From Synechococcus sp. A15-62 (lineage in GTDB: Bacteria; Cyanobacteriota; Cyanobacteriia; PCC-6307; Cyanobiaceae): DNA of 64,000 bases. A program made the position numbers and the translations under genes. Shown here piece by piece: positions 8,972 to 19,209 of the stretch (position 1 is its first letter; every line of letters starts with the position of its first letter). The notes below the pieces were generated by a model. The model did not search any database. It worked only from the letters and a program-made list of their open reading frames with translations, and was not told the origin of the DNA. The DNA lies in assembly GCF_014280075.1 (NCBI RefSeq), contig NZ_CP047950.1, forward strand, positions 310,001 through 374,000, given 5' to 3'.

Positions 8972-8999
8972 AAAAAGCCCCCTCCGAGGAGGGGGCTTT
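8972..8999 (-). terminator. Rho-independent terminator of psbA
   Basis: A near-perfect inverted repeat, AAAGCCCCCTCC paired with GGAGGGGGCTTT around a two-base centre, gives a GC-rich stem; on the minus strand it ends in a run of five T. It is 37 bases beyond the psbA stop. Between it and the hydroxylase-like gene (8817-8971) I see no further gene. Confidence 0.9.
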
Positions 9000-9036
9000 C
9001 CGATTCAGTTGATCTGAATCGTTTGTTGATTCCAGA

Positions 9037-10116
9037 TCAACCGATGGCAGGAGCTTGCAGAGCCACAGGAGTGGACTCAGCAGCAGCCAGGTCGAGGGGG
9101 AAGTTGTGAGCGTTGCGCTCGTGCATCACTTCCATGCCGAGGCCGGCACGGTTCAGCACATCAGCCCAGGTGTTCAGGACGCGGCCCTGACCATCAAGGA
9201 TGGACTGGTTGAAGTTGAAGCCGTTCAGGTTGAAGGCCATGGTTGACACGCCGAGGGCGGTGAACCAGATGCCGACAACAGGCCAGGCAGCCAGGAAGAA
9301 GTGAAGGCTACGGCTGTTGTTGAAGGAGGCGTATTGGAAGATCAGGCGACCGAAGTAACCGTGGGCAGCCACGATGTTGTAGGTCTCTTCCTCTTGGCCG
9401 AACTTGTAGCCGTAGTTCTGGGACTCGCTCTCGGTGGTTTCACGCACCAGGGAGGAGGTCACCAGGGAGCCGTGCATGGCGGAGAACAGGCTGCCGCCGA
9501 AAACACCTGCGACGCCCAGCATGTGGAAGGGGTGCATCAGGATGTTGTGCTCGGCCTGGAACACCAACATGTAGTTGAAGGTGCCAGAGATGCCCAGGGG
9601 CATTGCGTCAGAGAAGGAACCCTGACCGAAGGGGTAAACCAGGAAGACAGCGGAGGCTGCAGCGACAGGTGCGCTGTAGGCAACGCAGATCCAGGGGCGC
9701 ATGCCCAGGCGGTAGGAGAGTTCCCACTCACGACCCATGTAGGCGTAGATGCCGATGAGGAAGTGGAAAACAACCAGCTGGAAGGGGCCGCCGTTGTACA
9801 GCCACTCATCGAGGGAAGCAGCTTCCCAGATGGGGTAGAAGTGCAGGCCGATGGCGTTGCTGGAAGGAACAACAGCACCAGAGATGATGTTGTTGCCGTA
9901 GATCAAGGAGCCAGCGACGGGCTCACGGATGCCATCGATGTCGACCGGAGGAGCGGCGACGAAAGCGATGACGAAACAGATGGTGGCAGCCAGCAGTGTG
10001 GGGATCATCAGCACACCGAACCAACCGACATACAGACGGTTGTTGGTGGAGGTGACCCACTCACAGAAGGCCTGCCAGCTGGAAGCGCCGGAGCGCTGCT
10101 GGAGGGTGGTGGTCAT
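9037..10116 (-). CDS. psbA: Photosystem II D1 protein, Glu130 (D1:2-type) form
   Basis: The D1 reaction-centre subunit, 359 residues, five membrane helices, carrying the redox tyrosine and most ligands of the Mn4CaO5 cluster. Counting from the start, residue 130 is Glu ([13 protein letters not shown]), the state found in the high-light D1:2 isoform of cyanobacteria; D1:1 has Gln. The C-terminal ligands His332, Glu333, His337, Asp342 and Ala344 are all in place ([14 protein letters not shown]). A 15-residue extension after Ala344 would be removed by the CtpA protease. A terminator follows and a structured leader precedes it, so this is a monocistronic unit. Marine Synechococcus usually have several psbA copies; this window has one. 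Confidence 0.98.
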   Translation of the reverse strand: MTTTLQQRSGASSWQAFCEWVTSTNNRLYVGWFGVLMIPTLLAATICFVIAFVAAPPVDIDGIREPVAGSLIYGNNIISGAVVPSSNAIGLHFYPIWEAASLDEWLYNGGPFQLVVFHFLIGIYAYMGREWELSYRLGMRPWICVAYSAPVAAASAVFLVYPFGQGSFSDAMPLGISGTFNYMLVFQAEHNILMHPFHMLGVAGVFGGSLFSAMHGSLVTSSLVRETTESESQNYGYKFGQEEETYNIVAAHGYFGRLIFQYASFNNSRSLHFFLAAWPVVGIWFTALGVSTMAFNLNGFNFNQSILDGQGRVLNTWADVLNRAGLGMEVMHERNAHNFPLDLAAAESTPVALQAPAIG

Positions 10117-10132
10117 GAGAACGGAAAGAAAT

Positions 10133-10175
10133 GTTCCCGAAGGAACGGTTTAAGGAAGGGCAGGACAGCCCTGCC
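10133..10175 (-). promoter_or_regulatory. Two hairpins in the psbA 5' leader
   Basis: On the minus strand, GGCAGG-GCTGT-CCTGCC (10175-10159) is followed by GTTCC-TTCG-GGAAC (10146-10133), a perfect stem with a UUCG tetraloop. The start codon is 16 bases further on, and those bases (ATTTCTTTCCGTTCTC) contain no Shine-Dalgarno sequence. Structured leaders without a classical ribosome site are plausible control points for psbA mRNA stability or translation; the role here is inferred. Confidence 0.5.
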
Positions 10176-10183
10176 TGTTCGGG

Positions 10184-10189
10184 AGTGTA
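10184..10189 (-). promoter_or_regulatory. Candidate -10 element of psbA
   Basis: TACACT on the minus strand, about 68 bases before the psbA ATG, would start the transcript just ahead of the two leader hairpins. I see no convincing -35 hexamer at the proper distance, so this is tentative. Confidence 0.35.
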
Positions 10190-10288
10190 AAGGAAGATTG
10201 CGCTGTGTGTCGCTGGCTTGATGAAGTTGTTGTGAAGAAGCCTTCATCCCTTTCGGCGGCAGCGCTTGTTAGCGTCCCGAAACCCCCC

Positions 10289-11878
10289 ATGGCAGCTGAC
10301 GTGGCACCACAACAAGAACGGGTGTTGCTGGTGCGGCTGCCCTGCAATCCGATCTTTCCGATCGGACCGATTTATCTCGCCGACCATCTCCACAAGTGTT
10401 TTCCGGAGATGCCCCAGCGCATCCTTGACCTGGCGGCTCTGCCGGTTCTGGATGTCCACCGCGTGCTGGAGGCCACCGTTGATCAGTTCCAGCCGACGCT
10501 GTTGGTTTTTTCCTGGAGAGACATTCAGATCTATGCGCCGGTCGATGGCCGTGGCGGCAACCCCCTACAGAACTCATTTGAGGTGTTCTATGCCCGAAAT
10601 CCACTGAAACGTCTGCATGGCGCCTTGGGTGGGCTTCAGTTGATGAGCAGCCATTACGGCGAGCTGCACAGAAACCAGCGTCTGGTGCGTCAGGGCTTGA
10701 AACGTGCGCGACGCCACCAGCCTGCTGCTAGAGCAGTGCTCGGCGGTGGAGCCGTCAGTGTGTTCTATGAGCAACTCGGCAAGTCGCTCCCCAAGGGAAC
10801 AGTTGTGTCTATCGGTGAGGGGGAGCCGCTGCTGGAGAAGTTGATCCAGGGTCACACCCTCGAGGGCGAACGTTGCTTCGTGGTTGGGGAGAAGCCACGT
10901 TCAGGCCTGATCCATGAGCAGCCGGAAAGTCGGCCCAAAACCGCCTGCAATTACGACTACATCGCCTCGATCTGGCCCCAGCTGGATTGGTACCTGGAAG
11001 GTGGTGATTTCTACGTCGGAGTTCAGACCAAGCGCGGTTGCCCTCACAACTGCTGTTACTGCGTCTACACGGTGGTGGAAGGCAAGCAGGTGCGTCTCAA
11101 CCCCGTTGATGAGGTGGTGAAAGAGATGCGCCAGCTTTATGACCGCGGGGTGCGTGGTTTCTGGTTCACCGATGCTCAGTTCATTCCTGCGCGGCGCTAC
11201 ATCGAAGACGCCAAGGAACTGCTGCGGGCGATCAAAGCTGAAGGGCTGACCGGCATTCGTTGGGCCGCCTACATCCGCGCCGACAATCTGGACTCCGAAT
11301 TGGCTCAGCTCATGGTGGAGACGGGCATGAGTTATTTCGAGATCGGCATTACGTCCGGTTCTCAGGAGCTCGTCCGCAAGATGCGTATGGGGTACAACCT
11401 GCGCACCGTTCTGGAGAGTTGTCGGATGCTGGCGGATGCGGGCTTCCGAGACCATGTGTCGGTGAATTACTCCTTCAATGTGATCGACGAGCGGCCGGAA
11501 ACGATCCGTCAGACCGTGGCTTATCACCGTGAGCTGGAGGCCATTTTCGGCGCTGATTTGGTTGAGCCAGCAATCTTTTTCATCGGTTTGCAGCCCCATA
11601 CCCACTTGGAGCAATACGGCTTTGATCAGGGTCTGATCAAGCCGGGTTACAACCCGATGAGCATGATGCCGTGGACGGCGCGCAAGCTGCTCTGGAACCC
11701 TGAACCGATGGGGAGCACCTTTGGCCGTGTGTGTCTTGAGGCTTTTGATCGCAATCCTGCGGATTTCGGTCGCACAGTTATGTCACTCCTCGAAAGGGAT
11801 TACGGCGTGGCTTCGCTTCAGGAAGCGTTGCGAGCCCCTGTGGCCGGCCGGGCTGCCTTGGCAACGGCTGTGCGCTGA
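10289..11878 (+). CDS. Radical SAM protein, cyanobacterial family of unknown substrate
   Basis: A 529-residue radical-SAM enzyme. The cluster motif is CPHNCCYC (Cys251, Cys255, Cys258 from the chosen start), preceded by FYVGVQTKRG. The N-terminal 200 residues have the layout of a cobalamin-binding domain (LLVRLPCNPIFPIGPIYLA, ILDLAALP, VSIGEGEPLL), but I find no DxHxxG motif, so base-off cobalamin binding is doubtful. The longest frame starts at 10205; the ATG at 10289 is preferred because it leaves room for the divergent psbA promoter and removes unlikely residues. It could belong with BchE-like or methyltransferase-like radical-SAM proteins; the substrate is unknown. The 3' end overlaps the convergent CPBP gene by 61 bases. 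Confidence 0.83.
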   Translation: MAADVAPQQERVLLVRLPCNPIFPIGPIYLADHLHKCFPEMPQRILDLAALPVLDVHRVLEATVDQFQPTLLVFSWRDIQIYAPVDGRGGNPLQNSFEVFYARNPLKRLHGALGGLQLMSSHYGELHRNQRLVRQGLKRARRHQPAARAVLGGGAVSVFYEQLGKSLPKGTVVSIGEGEPLLEKLIQGHTLEGERCFVVGEKPRSGLIHEQPESRPKTACNYDYIASIWPQLDWYLEGGDFYVGVQTKRGCPHNCCYCVYTVVEGKQVRLNPVDEVVKEMRQLYDRGVRGFWFTDAQFIPARRYIEDAKELLRAIKAEGLTGIRWAAYIRADNLDSELAQLMVETGMSYFEIGITSGSQELVRKMRMGYNLRTVLESCRMLADAGFRDHVSVNYSFNVIDERPETIRQTVAYHRELEAIFGADLVEPAIFFIGLQPHTHLEQYGFDQGLIKPGYNPMSMMPWTARKLLWNPEPMGSTFGRVCLEAFDRNPADFGRTVMSLLERDYGVASLQEALRAPVAGRAALATAVR

Positions 11879-12690
11879 ATCAGCAGCAGGATCAGCAAAC
11901 TGATCAGTCCTACAGCTCCCCCAAGTGGGTTTGGGGCGCTTCCTCCTGGGCCCACCAACCACGACGGCGCATTGGTTGACAGCTGAAGCAAGCCGCTCTG
12001 CAGCAAAAACCATCCAGCGACAAGTCCGCCATGTAGGCCGATGCAGCCCCAAAGTGATCCCCGGTTCGATTGACGCTGTCTGGCCAGCACCAATCCCAGA
12101 AGAAACAGGCCGATCAGCAGGCCGCTCATGGCACCCAGTCCCAGGTTGAAGCGCGTGTGAACGAGGCTGAAGATGCTGGCCTGAGCCAAGGCTGCACGAC
12201 GCGAGCCCATCAATTGATTGAGTTCCGTCCAGAGCCAGCCGCGGAAAATCAATTCCTCTGCAAAGCCAACGCCGAGGCAGAGCAACACAGCATTCATCAG
12301 CTGAGTTGCATCCACTTCGCCTCGCCAATTTCCCGAGCCTTCGAGCAGAACGACGCTTGTGATCACCGTCAGCAGCCCTGCGGCAATGAGCAGACCTTTG
12401 AGAAGAGCTGCTGCAGGCGCCGGTTGTTCTTGCCGGTTTGATCGGCAGATGCCCAGGGCCGCCCAAGGTTGTTCAGCCGACCAACGCATGGCGACCCATC
12501 GAGGCATCAGCGCGATGAACAGCACAAAACTCAGCACCGTTCCGGTGAGGGAGACCTGATCTGTTTGCAGCCCAATGAGGGTTAACGGAAGCGCTGCTAT
12601 CCACCCCAACGCGTAAAGCAGAGGAATGAAGAGAACCGTGGGCAGCCAGAACGGCTGAAGCAGGAGGAACCTGTTCAGCGGTTGCAGCAT
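11818..12690 (-). CDS. CPBP-family intramembrane glutamic-type protease
   Basis: A 290-residue membrane protein of the CAAX-protease/bacteriocin-processing (Abi) family. The catalytic signature EELIFR is at 145-150 (Glu145, Glu146, Arg150), followed by His178 in FSLVHTRFN and His220 in IGLHGGLVAGW, matching the family's motifs. There are about eight hydrophobic segments, starting with VLFIPLLYALGWIAAL. Substrates of the cyanobacterial members are unknown; Abi-type proteins often process or protect against small peptides. It begins four bases after the clpS stop on the same strand, and its 3' end overlaps the radical-SAM gene coming from the other side. Confidence 0.88.
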   Translation of the reverse strand: MLQPLNRFLLLQPFWLPTVLFIPLLYALGWIAALPLTLIGLQTDQVSLTGTVLSFVLFIALMPRWVAMRWSAEQPWAALGICRSNRQEQPAPAAALLKGLLIAAGLLTVITSVVLLEGSGNWRGEVDATQLMNAVLLCLGVGFAEELIFRGWLWTELNQLMGSRRAALAQASIFSLVHTRFNLGLGAMSGLLIGLFLLGLVLARQRQSNRGSLWGCIGLHGGLVAGWFLLQSGLLQLSTNAPSWLVGPGGSAPNPLGGAVGLISLLILLLIQRTAVAKAARPATGARNAS

Positions 12691-12694
12691 CGCT

Positions 12695-13015
12695 CTAGTT
12701 TTCAGGCTCGATTGAGCTTGTCAGGCCTTTGGATTTCAGCGTCTCGCAATAGAACTCAGCCGGCTCGATGTCACACACGATCACCAAGCCCACGCCTGTG
12801 TTGTGGGCCTCCAGCATCACCGCCATGCAGTCCTGCTCGCTGAGTTGCGGCACAACTTGCTGCAGGGTGGCCACCACGTATTCCATGGAATTCACCGGAT
12901 CGTTGTGCAGCAGCACCTTGTAGCGGGGTGACCGCTTGCGAACCCTCTCTGGTGCTTTGTCCAGAACAGCTGCACCACCTGGTTTTTGGCTGGGAGACTC
13001 CACCGCCATGACCAT
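12695..13015 (-). CDS. clpS: ATP-dependent Clp protease adaptor ClpS
   Basis: The N-end-rule adaptor that passes substrates to ClpC/ClpP. The core is clear: YKVLLHNDPVNSMEYVV, then LQQVVPQLSEQDCMAVMLEAH, then VVCD-type strand GLVIVCDIEPAEFYCETL. From ATG 13015 (or 13009) it has 106 residues, a usual length with a disordered start (AVESPSQKPGG). A longer form from ATG 13066 would overlap the dapL stop as ATGA, but the extra 17 residues are encoded by an AT-rich stretch (TTTAGATTTAAAAG) that looks like spacer or promoter. CPBP protease follows after four bases. Confidence 0.92.
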   Translation of the reverse strand: MVMAVESPSQKPGGAAVLDKAPERVRKRSPRYKVLLHNDPVNSMEYVVATLQQVVPQLSEQDCMAVMLEAHNTGVGLVIVCDIEPAEFYCETLKSKGLTSSIEPEN

Positions 13016-13062
13016 TGATCCGAATACTTTTAAATCTAAAGGGAATAGGGAGAGGGAGCGGC

Positions 13063-14289
13063 TCACAGGGCTTTGATGCGAGCCATGGCCTCATCCACAT
13101 TGGCGCGGCTGTTGAAGGCGGACAAGCGGAAATACCCCTCGCCCGCGGCGCCAAAGCCGCTGCCGGGTGTGCCCACCACGTTGGCCTTGTTGAGCAGATG
13201 GTCGAAGAAGCCCCAAGAGTCCATGCCCTCAGGGGTCTTGATCCAGACGTAGGGGGCGTGTTCGCCGCCATAAACGGTGAGGCCTGCAGCAGTGAGTTCG
13301 CGGCGAATGATCGCGGCGTTCTCCATGTAGAAGCTCACCAGTGCCTTCACTTCGGCCTGACCTGCTTCGGAGTAAACCGCCTCAGCTCCGCGCTGAATGA
13401 TGTAGCTCACACCGTTGAACTTGGTGCTCTGACGTCGGTTCCACAGCCCCCAGAGTTCCACGGCTTCGCCGTTGGCTGCTTTGCCTTTCAGTCCCTTGGG
13501 CACCACGGTGAAGGCACAGCGGGTGCCGGTGAAGCCGGCGTTTTTCGAGAAGGAACGGAATTCGATGGCACAGTCCCGGGCCCCCTCGATCTCGAAGATG
13601 GAGTGGGGGAGTTCCGGATCCTGGATGAAGGCCTCATAGGCAGCATCGAAGAGGATCAGTGCGCCATTGGCGCGGGCGTAGTTCACCCAGGCTTGAAGTT
13701 GTTCCCGGGTGGCGACGGCACCGGTGGGGTTGTTGGGGAAGCAGAGGTAGATCAGATCGACCGGTTCACGGGGAATCTGCGCTGCAAAGCCGTTGTCCGC
13801 GCTGATCGGCAGGTAGGTCAGTCCCGCATAGCGACCGATCTCCCCGGCTTCGCCGGTGCGACCCGCCATCACGTTGCTGTCCACGTACACCGGATAGACA
13901 GGGTCCGTGACGGCCACTTTGTTGCCCTCGCCGAGAATGTCGAGGATGTTGCTGCTGTCGCACTTGGAGCCGTCGGAAACAAAAATTTCCTCGGCACTGA
14001 TGTCGCAGCCTCGGGCCTGGAAGTCGTTTTTGGCGATGGCCTCCCGTAGCCAGCCATAGCCCTGTTCGGGGCCGTAGCCATGGAAGCCTTCGGAGGTGCC
14101 CATCGCATCGATGGCGGTTTTCATGGCTTCACGGCAGGCCAGCGGCAGGGGCTCCGTGACATCACCGATGCCCAGACGGATCAGCGCTGCGTCGGGATTG
14201 GCGCTGCTGAACGCTTTGACGCGCCGACCGATCTCAGGGAACAGGTAGCCCGCCTTGAGTTTGAGGTAATTGCCGTTGACCTGAACCAC
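13063..14289 (-). CDS. dapL: LL-diaminopimelate aminotransferase
   Basis: A PLP enzyme that converts tetrahydrodipicolinate directly to LL-diaminopimelate, the shortened lysine/peptidoglycan route used by cyanobacteria, plants and Chlamydia. The 408 residues match the family in length. Landmarks are [17 protein letters not shown] at the start, [35 protein letters not shown] and the PLP lysine in [11 protein letters not shown] (Lys249). It is divergent from the TIGR03960 gene with 53 bases between starts, and is followed on its own strand by clpS. Confidence 0.96.
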   Translation of the reverse strand: MVQVNGNYLKLKAGYLFPEIGRRVKAFSSANPDAALIRLGIGDVTEPLPLACREAMKTAIDAMGTSEGFHGYGPEQGYGWLREAIAKNDFQARGCDISAEEIFVSDGSKCDSSNILDILGEGNKVAVTDPVYPVYVDSNVMAGRTGEAGEIGRYAGLTYLPISADNGFAAQIPREPVDLIYLCFPNNPTGAVATREQLQAWVNYARANGALILFDAAYEAFIQDPELPHSIFEIEGARDCAIEFRSFSKNAGFTGTRCAFTVVPKGLKGKAANGEAVELWGLWNRRQSTKFNGVSYIIQRGAEAVYSEAGQAEVKALVSFYMENAAIIRRELTAAGLTVYGGEHAPYVWIKTPEGMDSWGFFDHLLNKANVVGTPGSGFGAAGEGYFRLSAFNSRANVDEAMARIKAL

Positions 14290-14342
14290 GGAATCGGGAG
14301 CTATTTCTGCGGGGCATCCTGCCGTGTCGGCAGCTCCATACG

Positions 14343-17006
14343 ATGACCACAGGAGTCAGGACATCCGACGTGGTCGTCTCATCCCTGGATCACCCGGTTG
14401 ATTTTCATGCCCTGGTGGACAGCGGCATCAACAAACCAGCGCGCTACATGGGGCATGAGTTGGGGGTTGAACCACGGGACTGGCAGACAGCGACCGTCTG
14501 CTGGGCGCTCACCTACCCCGAGATTTATGAGGTCGGCTCCAGCAACCTCGGCCACATCATTCTTTATTCGATCCTCAATGCCGTTCCCGGGCAGTTGTGT
14601 GATCGCGCCTATCTGCCAGCGGCCGATCTGGCGGGCCGCTTGCGGGAGCGCTCTAAGGCGTTGTTTGCCGTGGAAAGCCGTCGGCCCTTGCCGGCCTTCG
14701 ACATCCTGGGCTTCAGCCTCAGCTACGAACTGGGCGCCACCAACATCCTTGAGATGTTGGACCTCGCGCAGGTGCCCATCCGCGCCGCTGATCGTGGCGA
14801 TCTGCCGCTGAATGATCCTGCAGCACCTCCTCTGATTTTTGCTGGCGGTCCTACGGCCACCAGCAATCCAGAGCCCTATGCCCCGTTCTTCGACTTCATC
14901 GCCCTGGGTGACGGTGAGGAGCTGTTGCCCGAAATCGGTCTGGTGGTGGCGCAGGCCAAAGCGGATGGATTGACCCGATCGCAACTGCTCCGCGATCTGG
15001 CGCAGGTCCCTGGCGTTTATGTGCCTTCTCTTTATTCAACGGGCGCCGATGGGGTCACGCTTGAGCCGCTTCATTCTGATGTCCCGGCGCGGGTTCTTCG
15101 GCGTGTGGCAACGCCGATGCCCCACTACGCCATGGGCCTTGTGCCCCATGTGGAAACAGTCCATGACCGTCTCACGGTGGAGATTCGCCGCGGCTGCACT
15201 CGTGGTTGTCGCTTCTGCCAGCCCGGGATGTTGACGCGTCCGGCTCGGGATGTGGAACCCGAAGCGGTGATCGAAGCGGTGGAGACCGGCATGAAACAAA
15301 CCGGTTACAGCGATTTCTCGCTGCTCTCCCTGAGCTGCAGCGACTACCTGGCACTCCCGGCGGTGGGGGTTGAGTTGCGCAACCGCCTTGCCGATCAGAA
15401 CGTCACCCTTCAACTGCCCAGTCAGCGGGTGGATCGCTTCGATGAAGACATTGCTCACATCCTTGGCGGTACGCGGAAAGCGGGTCTCACCTTCGCGCCC
15501 GAGGCCGGAACACAGCGACTCCGCGACATCGTCAACAAAGGCCTTACCGATGACGACCTGCTGCATGGCATCCGCACGGCCATGCAGAACGGCTACCGCA
15601 AGGTGAAGCTGTACTTCATGATCGGCCTCCCTGGTGAGACGGATGCCGATGTTCTCGGCATTGCCGAGACCTGCGTGATGCTGCAGCAGCGCTGCCGTGA
15701 CCTTGGTCGGCTGAACCTGAACATCACGATCAGCAATTTCACGCCCAAGCCCCACACCCCTTTTCAGTGGCACAGCGTCTCCACGGCCGAGTTTGAGCGC
15801 CGCCAGGCCCTGCTCAAGGAGGCCTTCCGGCGTTTGCGCGGCGTAAAGGTGAATTTCACCGATGTGCGGCTGTCGGCCATGGAGGATTTTGTGGGCCGCA
15901 GCGATCGGCGCCTTGCCCCGGTGATCGAGGCTGCCTGGCGGGCCGGTGCCGGCATGGATGCCTGGTTCGAGTCGCTGGATCGCACCTACGCCGCCTGGAC
16001 CGGAGCCATTGCGGATGCTGGCCTTGAGGGTCGTTACCGGGAGATGGAGGTGGGTGGCTGGAGTGCTGTGGCTGCGCTGGATCGGGAAGATCTGGAAGCG
16101 TTCTGTGCTCAGCCGCTTCCCTGGGATCACATCGACACCGGCATCGAAAAGGCCTGGCTGGCGGACGATCTGCAACGGGCTCTGGCAGCGGCGGTTGTGC
16201 CCGACTGCTCCTTTGATGGTTGCAGCAGTTGTGGGGTCTGTGGCCCGGACCTCGGCCACAACGTGGTGGTTCCCGCTCCTGAGGTGCCAACCCAGTTGCC
16301 GACCCAGGCGCCGCCCAGTGAACGGGTCTGCCGGATCCGGGTGCAATTCGCCAAAACGGGATCGATGGCGCTGCTCAGCCATCTTGATCTGATGCGCATG
16401 CTCGAGCGGGCCCTGCGTCGCAGTGCTCTTCCGATCAGCTTCACTGGCGGCTTTCATCCCCTGCCGCGGATTCAGATCGCCTTGGCCCTGCCCCTCGGCG
16501 CTGAGGCCCAGAGCGAGTGGATGGACCTTGAATTCACTGAGGCCCTGGATCCCAATCACTTCTGCAAGACGCTCCAGCCGTTGTTGCCGGAGGGCATTCA
16601 GCTGCTGTTAGCAGCTGAGGTTCCCGTCAGCGGCAAAAGCCTCTCGCAAGAACTGAAGGGCGCTGTTTGGTGTTTTGATCTCGTGCCGGAGGCGCAGGCC
16701 TCGATGCCATTGGATTGGCATGCGGCGGTGGATCAGCTCCTGCAGGCCACAAGCTTGGTGTGGCATGACAACGATAAGAAGGGCCGCCCCCGGGAGCGGG
16801 ATTGCCGCCCCGCGTTGAAGGCGCTGCATGTGACGGATCAGAACCCCGATGGATCCATTCGGCTTCGCTTGGAAGCAGCGGTTGATGAGATGGGCCGGAG
16901 CTTGCGCCCTGCTCAGATTCAGCACTGGCTTGCCGAGACCGTTGGCCAGCCCTTGCAGGTGCAACGCTTGGCCCGAGAAGCCCTGCTCCTCGATGCGCAG
17001 TGCTAA
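14343..17006 (+). CDS. TIGR03960-family radical SAM protein fused to a DUF2344 (TIGR03936) domain
   Basis: An 887-residue two-part protein. The first about 600 residues form the TIGR03960 radical-SAM unit, with the opening [11 protein letters not shown] and [15 protein letters not shown], and the cluster cysteines in [14 protein letters not shown] (Cys285, Cys289, Cys292). A second Cys-rich stretch ([13 protein letters not shown]) occurs near residue 620-635. The C-terminal part carries the DUF2344 pattern ([20 protein letters not shown], then [17 protein letters not shown]). The family is often encoded beside RNase E/G and ribosomal L21, as here with rne, suggesting RNA or ribosome modification, but no reaction is established. 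Length is normal for the fused form. Confidence 0.9.
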   Translation: MTTGVRTSDVVVSSLDHPVDFHALVDSGINKPARYMGHELGVEPRDWQTATVCWALTYPEIYEVGSSNLGHIILYSILNAVPGQLCDRAYLPAADLAGRLRERSKALFAVESRRPLPAFDILGFSLSYELGATNILEMLDLAQVPIRAADRGDLPLNDPAAPPLIFAGGPTATSNPEPYAPFFDFIALGDGEELLPEIGLVVAQAKADGLTRSQLLRDLAQVPGVYVPSLYSTGADGVTLEPLHSDVPARVLRRVATPMPHYAMGLVPHVETVHDRLTVEIRRGCTRGCRFCQPGMLTRPARDVEPEAVIEAVETGMKQTGYSDFSLLSLSCSDYLALPAVGVELRNRLADQNVTLQLPSQRVDRFDEDIAHILGGTRKAGLTFAPEAGTQRLRDIVNKGLTDDDLLHGIRTAMQNGYRKVKLYFMIGLPGETDADVLGIAETCVMLQQRCRDLGRLNLNITISNFTPKPHTPFQWHSVSTAEFERRQALLKEAFRRLRGVKVNFTDVRLSAMEDFVGRSDRRLAPVIEAAWRAGAGMDAWFESLDRTYAAWTGAIADAGLEGRYREMEVGGWSAVAALDREDLEAFCAQPLPWDHIDTGIEKAWLADDLQRALAAAVVPDCSFDGCSSCGVCGPDLGHNVVVPAPEVPTQLPTQAPPSERVCRIRVQFAKTGSMALLSHLDLMRMLERALRRSALPISFTGGFHPLPRIQIALALPLGAEAQSEWMDLEFTEALDPNHFCKTLQPLLPEGIQLLLAAEVPVSGKSLSQELKGAVWCFDLVPEAQASMPLDWHAAVDQLLQATSLVWHDNDKKGRPRERDCRPALKALHVTDQNPDGSIRLRLEAAVDEMGRSLRPAQIQHWLAETVGQPLQVQRLAREALLLDAQC

Positions 17007-17263
17007 TTTGGCTACAGAACAGGTGTTTCGTCCGTCGAGGCCAACCTTGTTCCGGTCTTGTCTGATCCAACACGGATATCGAGGTCCACATAACGGCTTG
17101 AACGGCGGTCTTTTTTGGAACCCCCAAGCCTGATTCATAGGAGTTTCTGCTCCGCAACCTTTTGGTCTTGCTGACCAGCTCAGATCTTTCCATCAACCCG
17201 TGAGGGAGAACCGGCAGGTTCCTCAACGGATTTGGCCCTCAATCGGGCTCAACAAGTTCTCTT
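17007..17263 (+). promoter_or_regulatory. Leader region of rne (257 bases, no gene)
   Basis: No coding frame of value is visible. The region ends with a weak ribosome site upstream of the rne ATG. Long 5' untranslated leaders are known from other bacteria, where RNase E cuts its own mRNA to limit its level; whether this leader does so cannot be judged from the sequence. Confidence 0.35.
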
Positions 17264-19204
17264 ATGCCCCAGCAAATTGTCATCGCGGAGCAGCTGCGCA
17301 TCGCAGCAGTGCTGACCGATGAACGCGTTGATGAACTGATCGTCGCGCAGGGTCGTTATCAGATCGGAGATGTCTATTTAGGAACGGTAGAAAATGTTCT
17401 GCCAGGTATTGATGCTGCCTTCGTCAATATCGGTGAGAGTGAGAAAAACGGGTTCATTCATGTCACCGATCTTGGGCCGCTGCGTCTGAAGAAAGGTTCG
17501 GCTGGGATCACTGAACTTCTGGAGCCTCGCCAGAAGGTTCTGGTTCAGGTGATGAAAGAACCGACCGGCACCAAAGGCCCACGGTTGACGGGAAATCTGG
17601 CTCTTCCAGGTCGCTACCTGGTGCTTCAGCCCCATGGCCAGGGAGTCAATATCTCCCGGCGCATCAGTTCCGATGCAGAACGGAACCGACTGCGTGCCCT
17701 GGGTGTTCTGATCAAGCCGCCTGGTGCTGGCCTGCTGATCCGTACGGAAGCCGACGGCATCAGCGAAGAACTATTGATTGAGGATCTGGAATCCTTGCTG
17801 CGCCAGTGGGAGGCGATTCAGCAAGCCGCTGAAACGGCTGCACCGCCGGTGCTGCTCAACCGCGACGAAGACTTCATCCATCGGATTCTGCGGGACCACA
17901 TGGGCCCGGATCTGGCTCGGGTTGTGGTGGACGATGCCGCCGCTGTGAGCCGTGTGAGCAGTTTCCTCGGTGCTGATGCCAGCAATGTGCTGGTGGAAGC
18001 CCACAGTGAACCCAGCGAGTTGCTGGAGCATTACAAGGTCAATGCCGCCATCCGCGATGCGCTGAAGCCACGGGTTGATCTGCCGTCCGGTGGCTACGTG
18101 ATCATCGAGCCCACCGAAGCGCTCACGGTGATCGATGTGAACTCGGGCTCGTTCACACGGTCGGCCAATGCGCGCGAAACCGTGCTGTGGACCAACTGTG
18201 AGGCGGCGATCGAAATCGCTCGCCAGCTCAAGCTGCGCAACATCGGTGGGGTAATCATCATCGACTTCATCGATATGGATTCCCGTCGTGATCAGCTCCA
18301 GCTGCTGGAGTATTTCACGACAGCTGTCCGTGACGACTCAGCCCGCCCGCAGATCGCACAGCTCAGCGAACTGGGCCTGGTGGAACTCACCCGCAAGCGA
18401 CAAGGGCAGAACATCTATGAACTGTTCGGTCGGGCTTGCCCCAGCTGTGGTGGTTTGGGCCATGTGGCCGTTCTCCCTGGCAAAGACCTGCTTCAACCTC
18501 TGGCGACGGCCACGGGATTGGTGCGTTCGGCGGCCTCTGCCCGCGCCGAAGTTGTTGCGCCAGGAGAGAACGGTGGCAATGGCCGGCGGCGGCGCGGTGG
18601 TCGAGGGCGCGGCAGTCAGGATGCCGTCCTTCCTGTCGAGACGTCCGATACCACTGCCCCTGAGGTGTCGACCCAAGAGGCTCAGGAGCCCGCGACCGCC
18701 CGTCGTCAGGACCCTGAATTGGTTGCCGTCCCGATGACGGACGAGCAACAGCAGTTGTTTGGTTGGCTGGGATTGAACCCTGCCCTGTTGCTGGAGGAGC
18801 CCCCTGCATCCGACAACGTCGTGGTCCGGGTTGTGCGTCCTGGCGAGGACGAGCAGGAGGTGCTGGAGGCGGCGCGTCAGCAATTGGCGGCCAGTTCCGG
18901 ACGACGCCGTCGTCGCGGCGGACGGGGCGGTCGTTCAGGCGCACGCAATGGTGCGAGTCAGCCCACTGCGACCCCTGCCGCTGAGACGTCCGTTGTGGTT
19001 ACCTCATCCGCCCCGGATGAGGCGGCTCCCCTGATGGTGGAGATCACTCCCTTGGAGGCGGTGACCAACCTGACGATTACCGAACCAGAACCGGCCCCCA
19101 TCAGCGAACCCGCTGAGCCGGAGCCTGTGGCTGTTGTGGAAACAGCTGAGCCTGAGGAGCCTCGCCGTCGCCGTCGCCGCTCTTCTGCTGTCGCCACGGT
19201 CTGA
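17264..19204 (+). CDS. rne: Ribonuclease E/G family endoribonuclease
   Basis: The main single-strand RNA endonuclease of mRNA decay and rRNA/tRNA processing. The 646 residues start with an S1-like region ([20 protein letters not shown]). The DNase-I-like active site has Asp291 (VIDVNSGSF) and Asp334 (IIDFIDMD). The zinc-link cysteines are CPSC at 392-395. The non-catalytic tail (about residue 410 on) is low-complexity with Arg/Gly patches ([23 protein letters not shown]) and ends with RRRRRRSSA (634-642). That nonapeptide is the element reported to bind polynucleotide phosphorylase in cyanobacteria. rnhB follows after five bases, so the two are co-transcribed. Confidence 0.97.
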   Translation: MPQQIVIAEQLRIAAVLTDERVDELIVAQGRYQIGDVYLGTVENVLPGIDAAFVNIGESEKNGFIHVTDLGPLRLKKGSAGITELLEPRQKVLVQVMKEPTGTKGPRLTGNLALPGRYLVLQPHGQGVNISRRISSDAERNRLRALGVLIKPPGAGLLIRTEADGISEELLIEDLESLLRQWEAIQQAAETAAPPVLLNRDEDFIHRILRDHMGPDLARVVVDDAAAVSRVSSFLGADASNVLVEAHSEPSELLEHYKVNAAIRDALKPRVDLPSGGYVIIEPTEALTVIDVNSGSFTRSANARETVLWTNCEAAIEIARQLKLRNIGGVIIIDFIDMDSRRDQLQLLEYFTTAVRDDSARPQIAQLSELGLVELTRKRQGQNIYELFGRACPSCGGLGHVAVLPGKDLLQPLATATGLVRSAASARAEVVAPGENGGNGRRRRGGRGRGSQDAVLPVETSDTTAPEVSTQEAQEPATARRQDPELVAVPMTDEQQQLFGWLGLNPALLLEEPPASDNVVVRVVRPGEDEQEVLEAARQQLAASSGRRRRRGGRGGRSGARNGASQPTATPAAETSVVVTSSAPDEAAPLMVEITPLEAVTNLTITEPEPAPISEPAEPEPVAVVETAEPEEPRRRRRRSSAVATV

Positions 19205-19209
19205 GCCGG

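Noticed and set aside
9301-10221. A 306-codon plus-strand frame opposite psbA
   Set aside because: Antisense shadow running through the psbA promoter; no protein-like pattern.
15036-16559. A 507-codon minus-strand frame opposite the TIGR03960 gene
   Set aside because: Composition (His, Gly, Arg) and lack of motifs mark it as antisense to real coding sequence.
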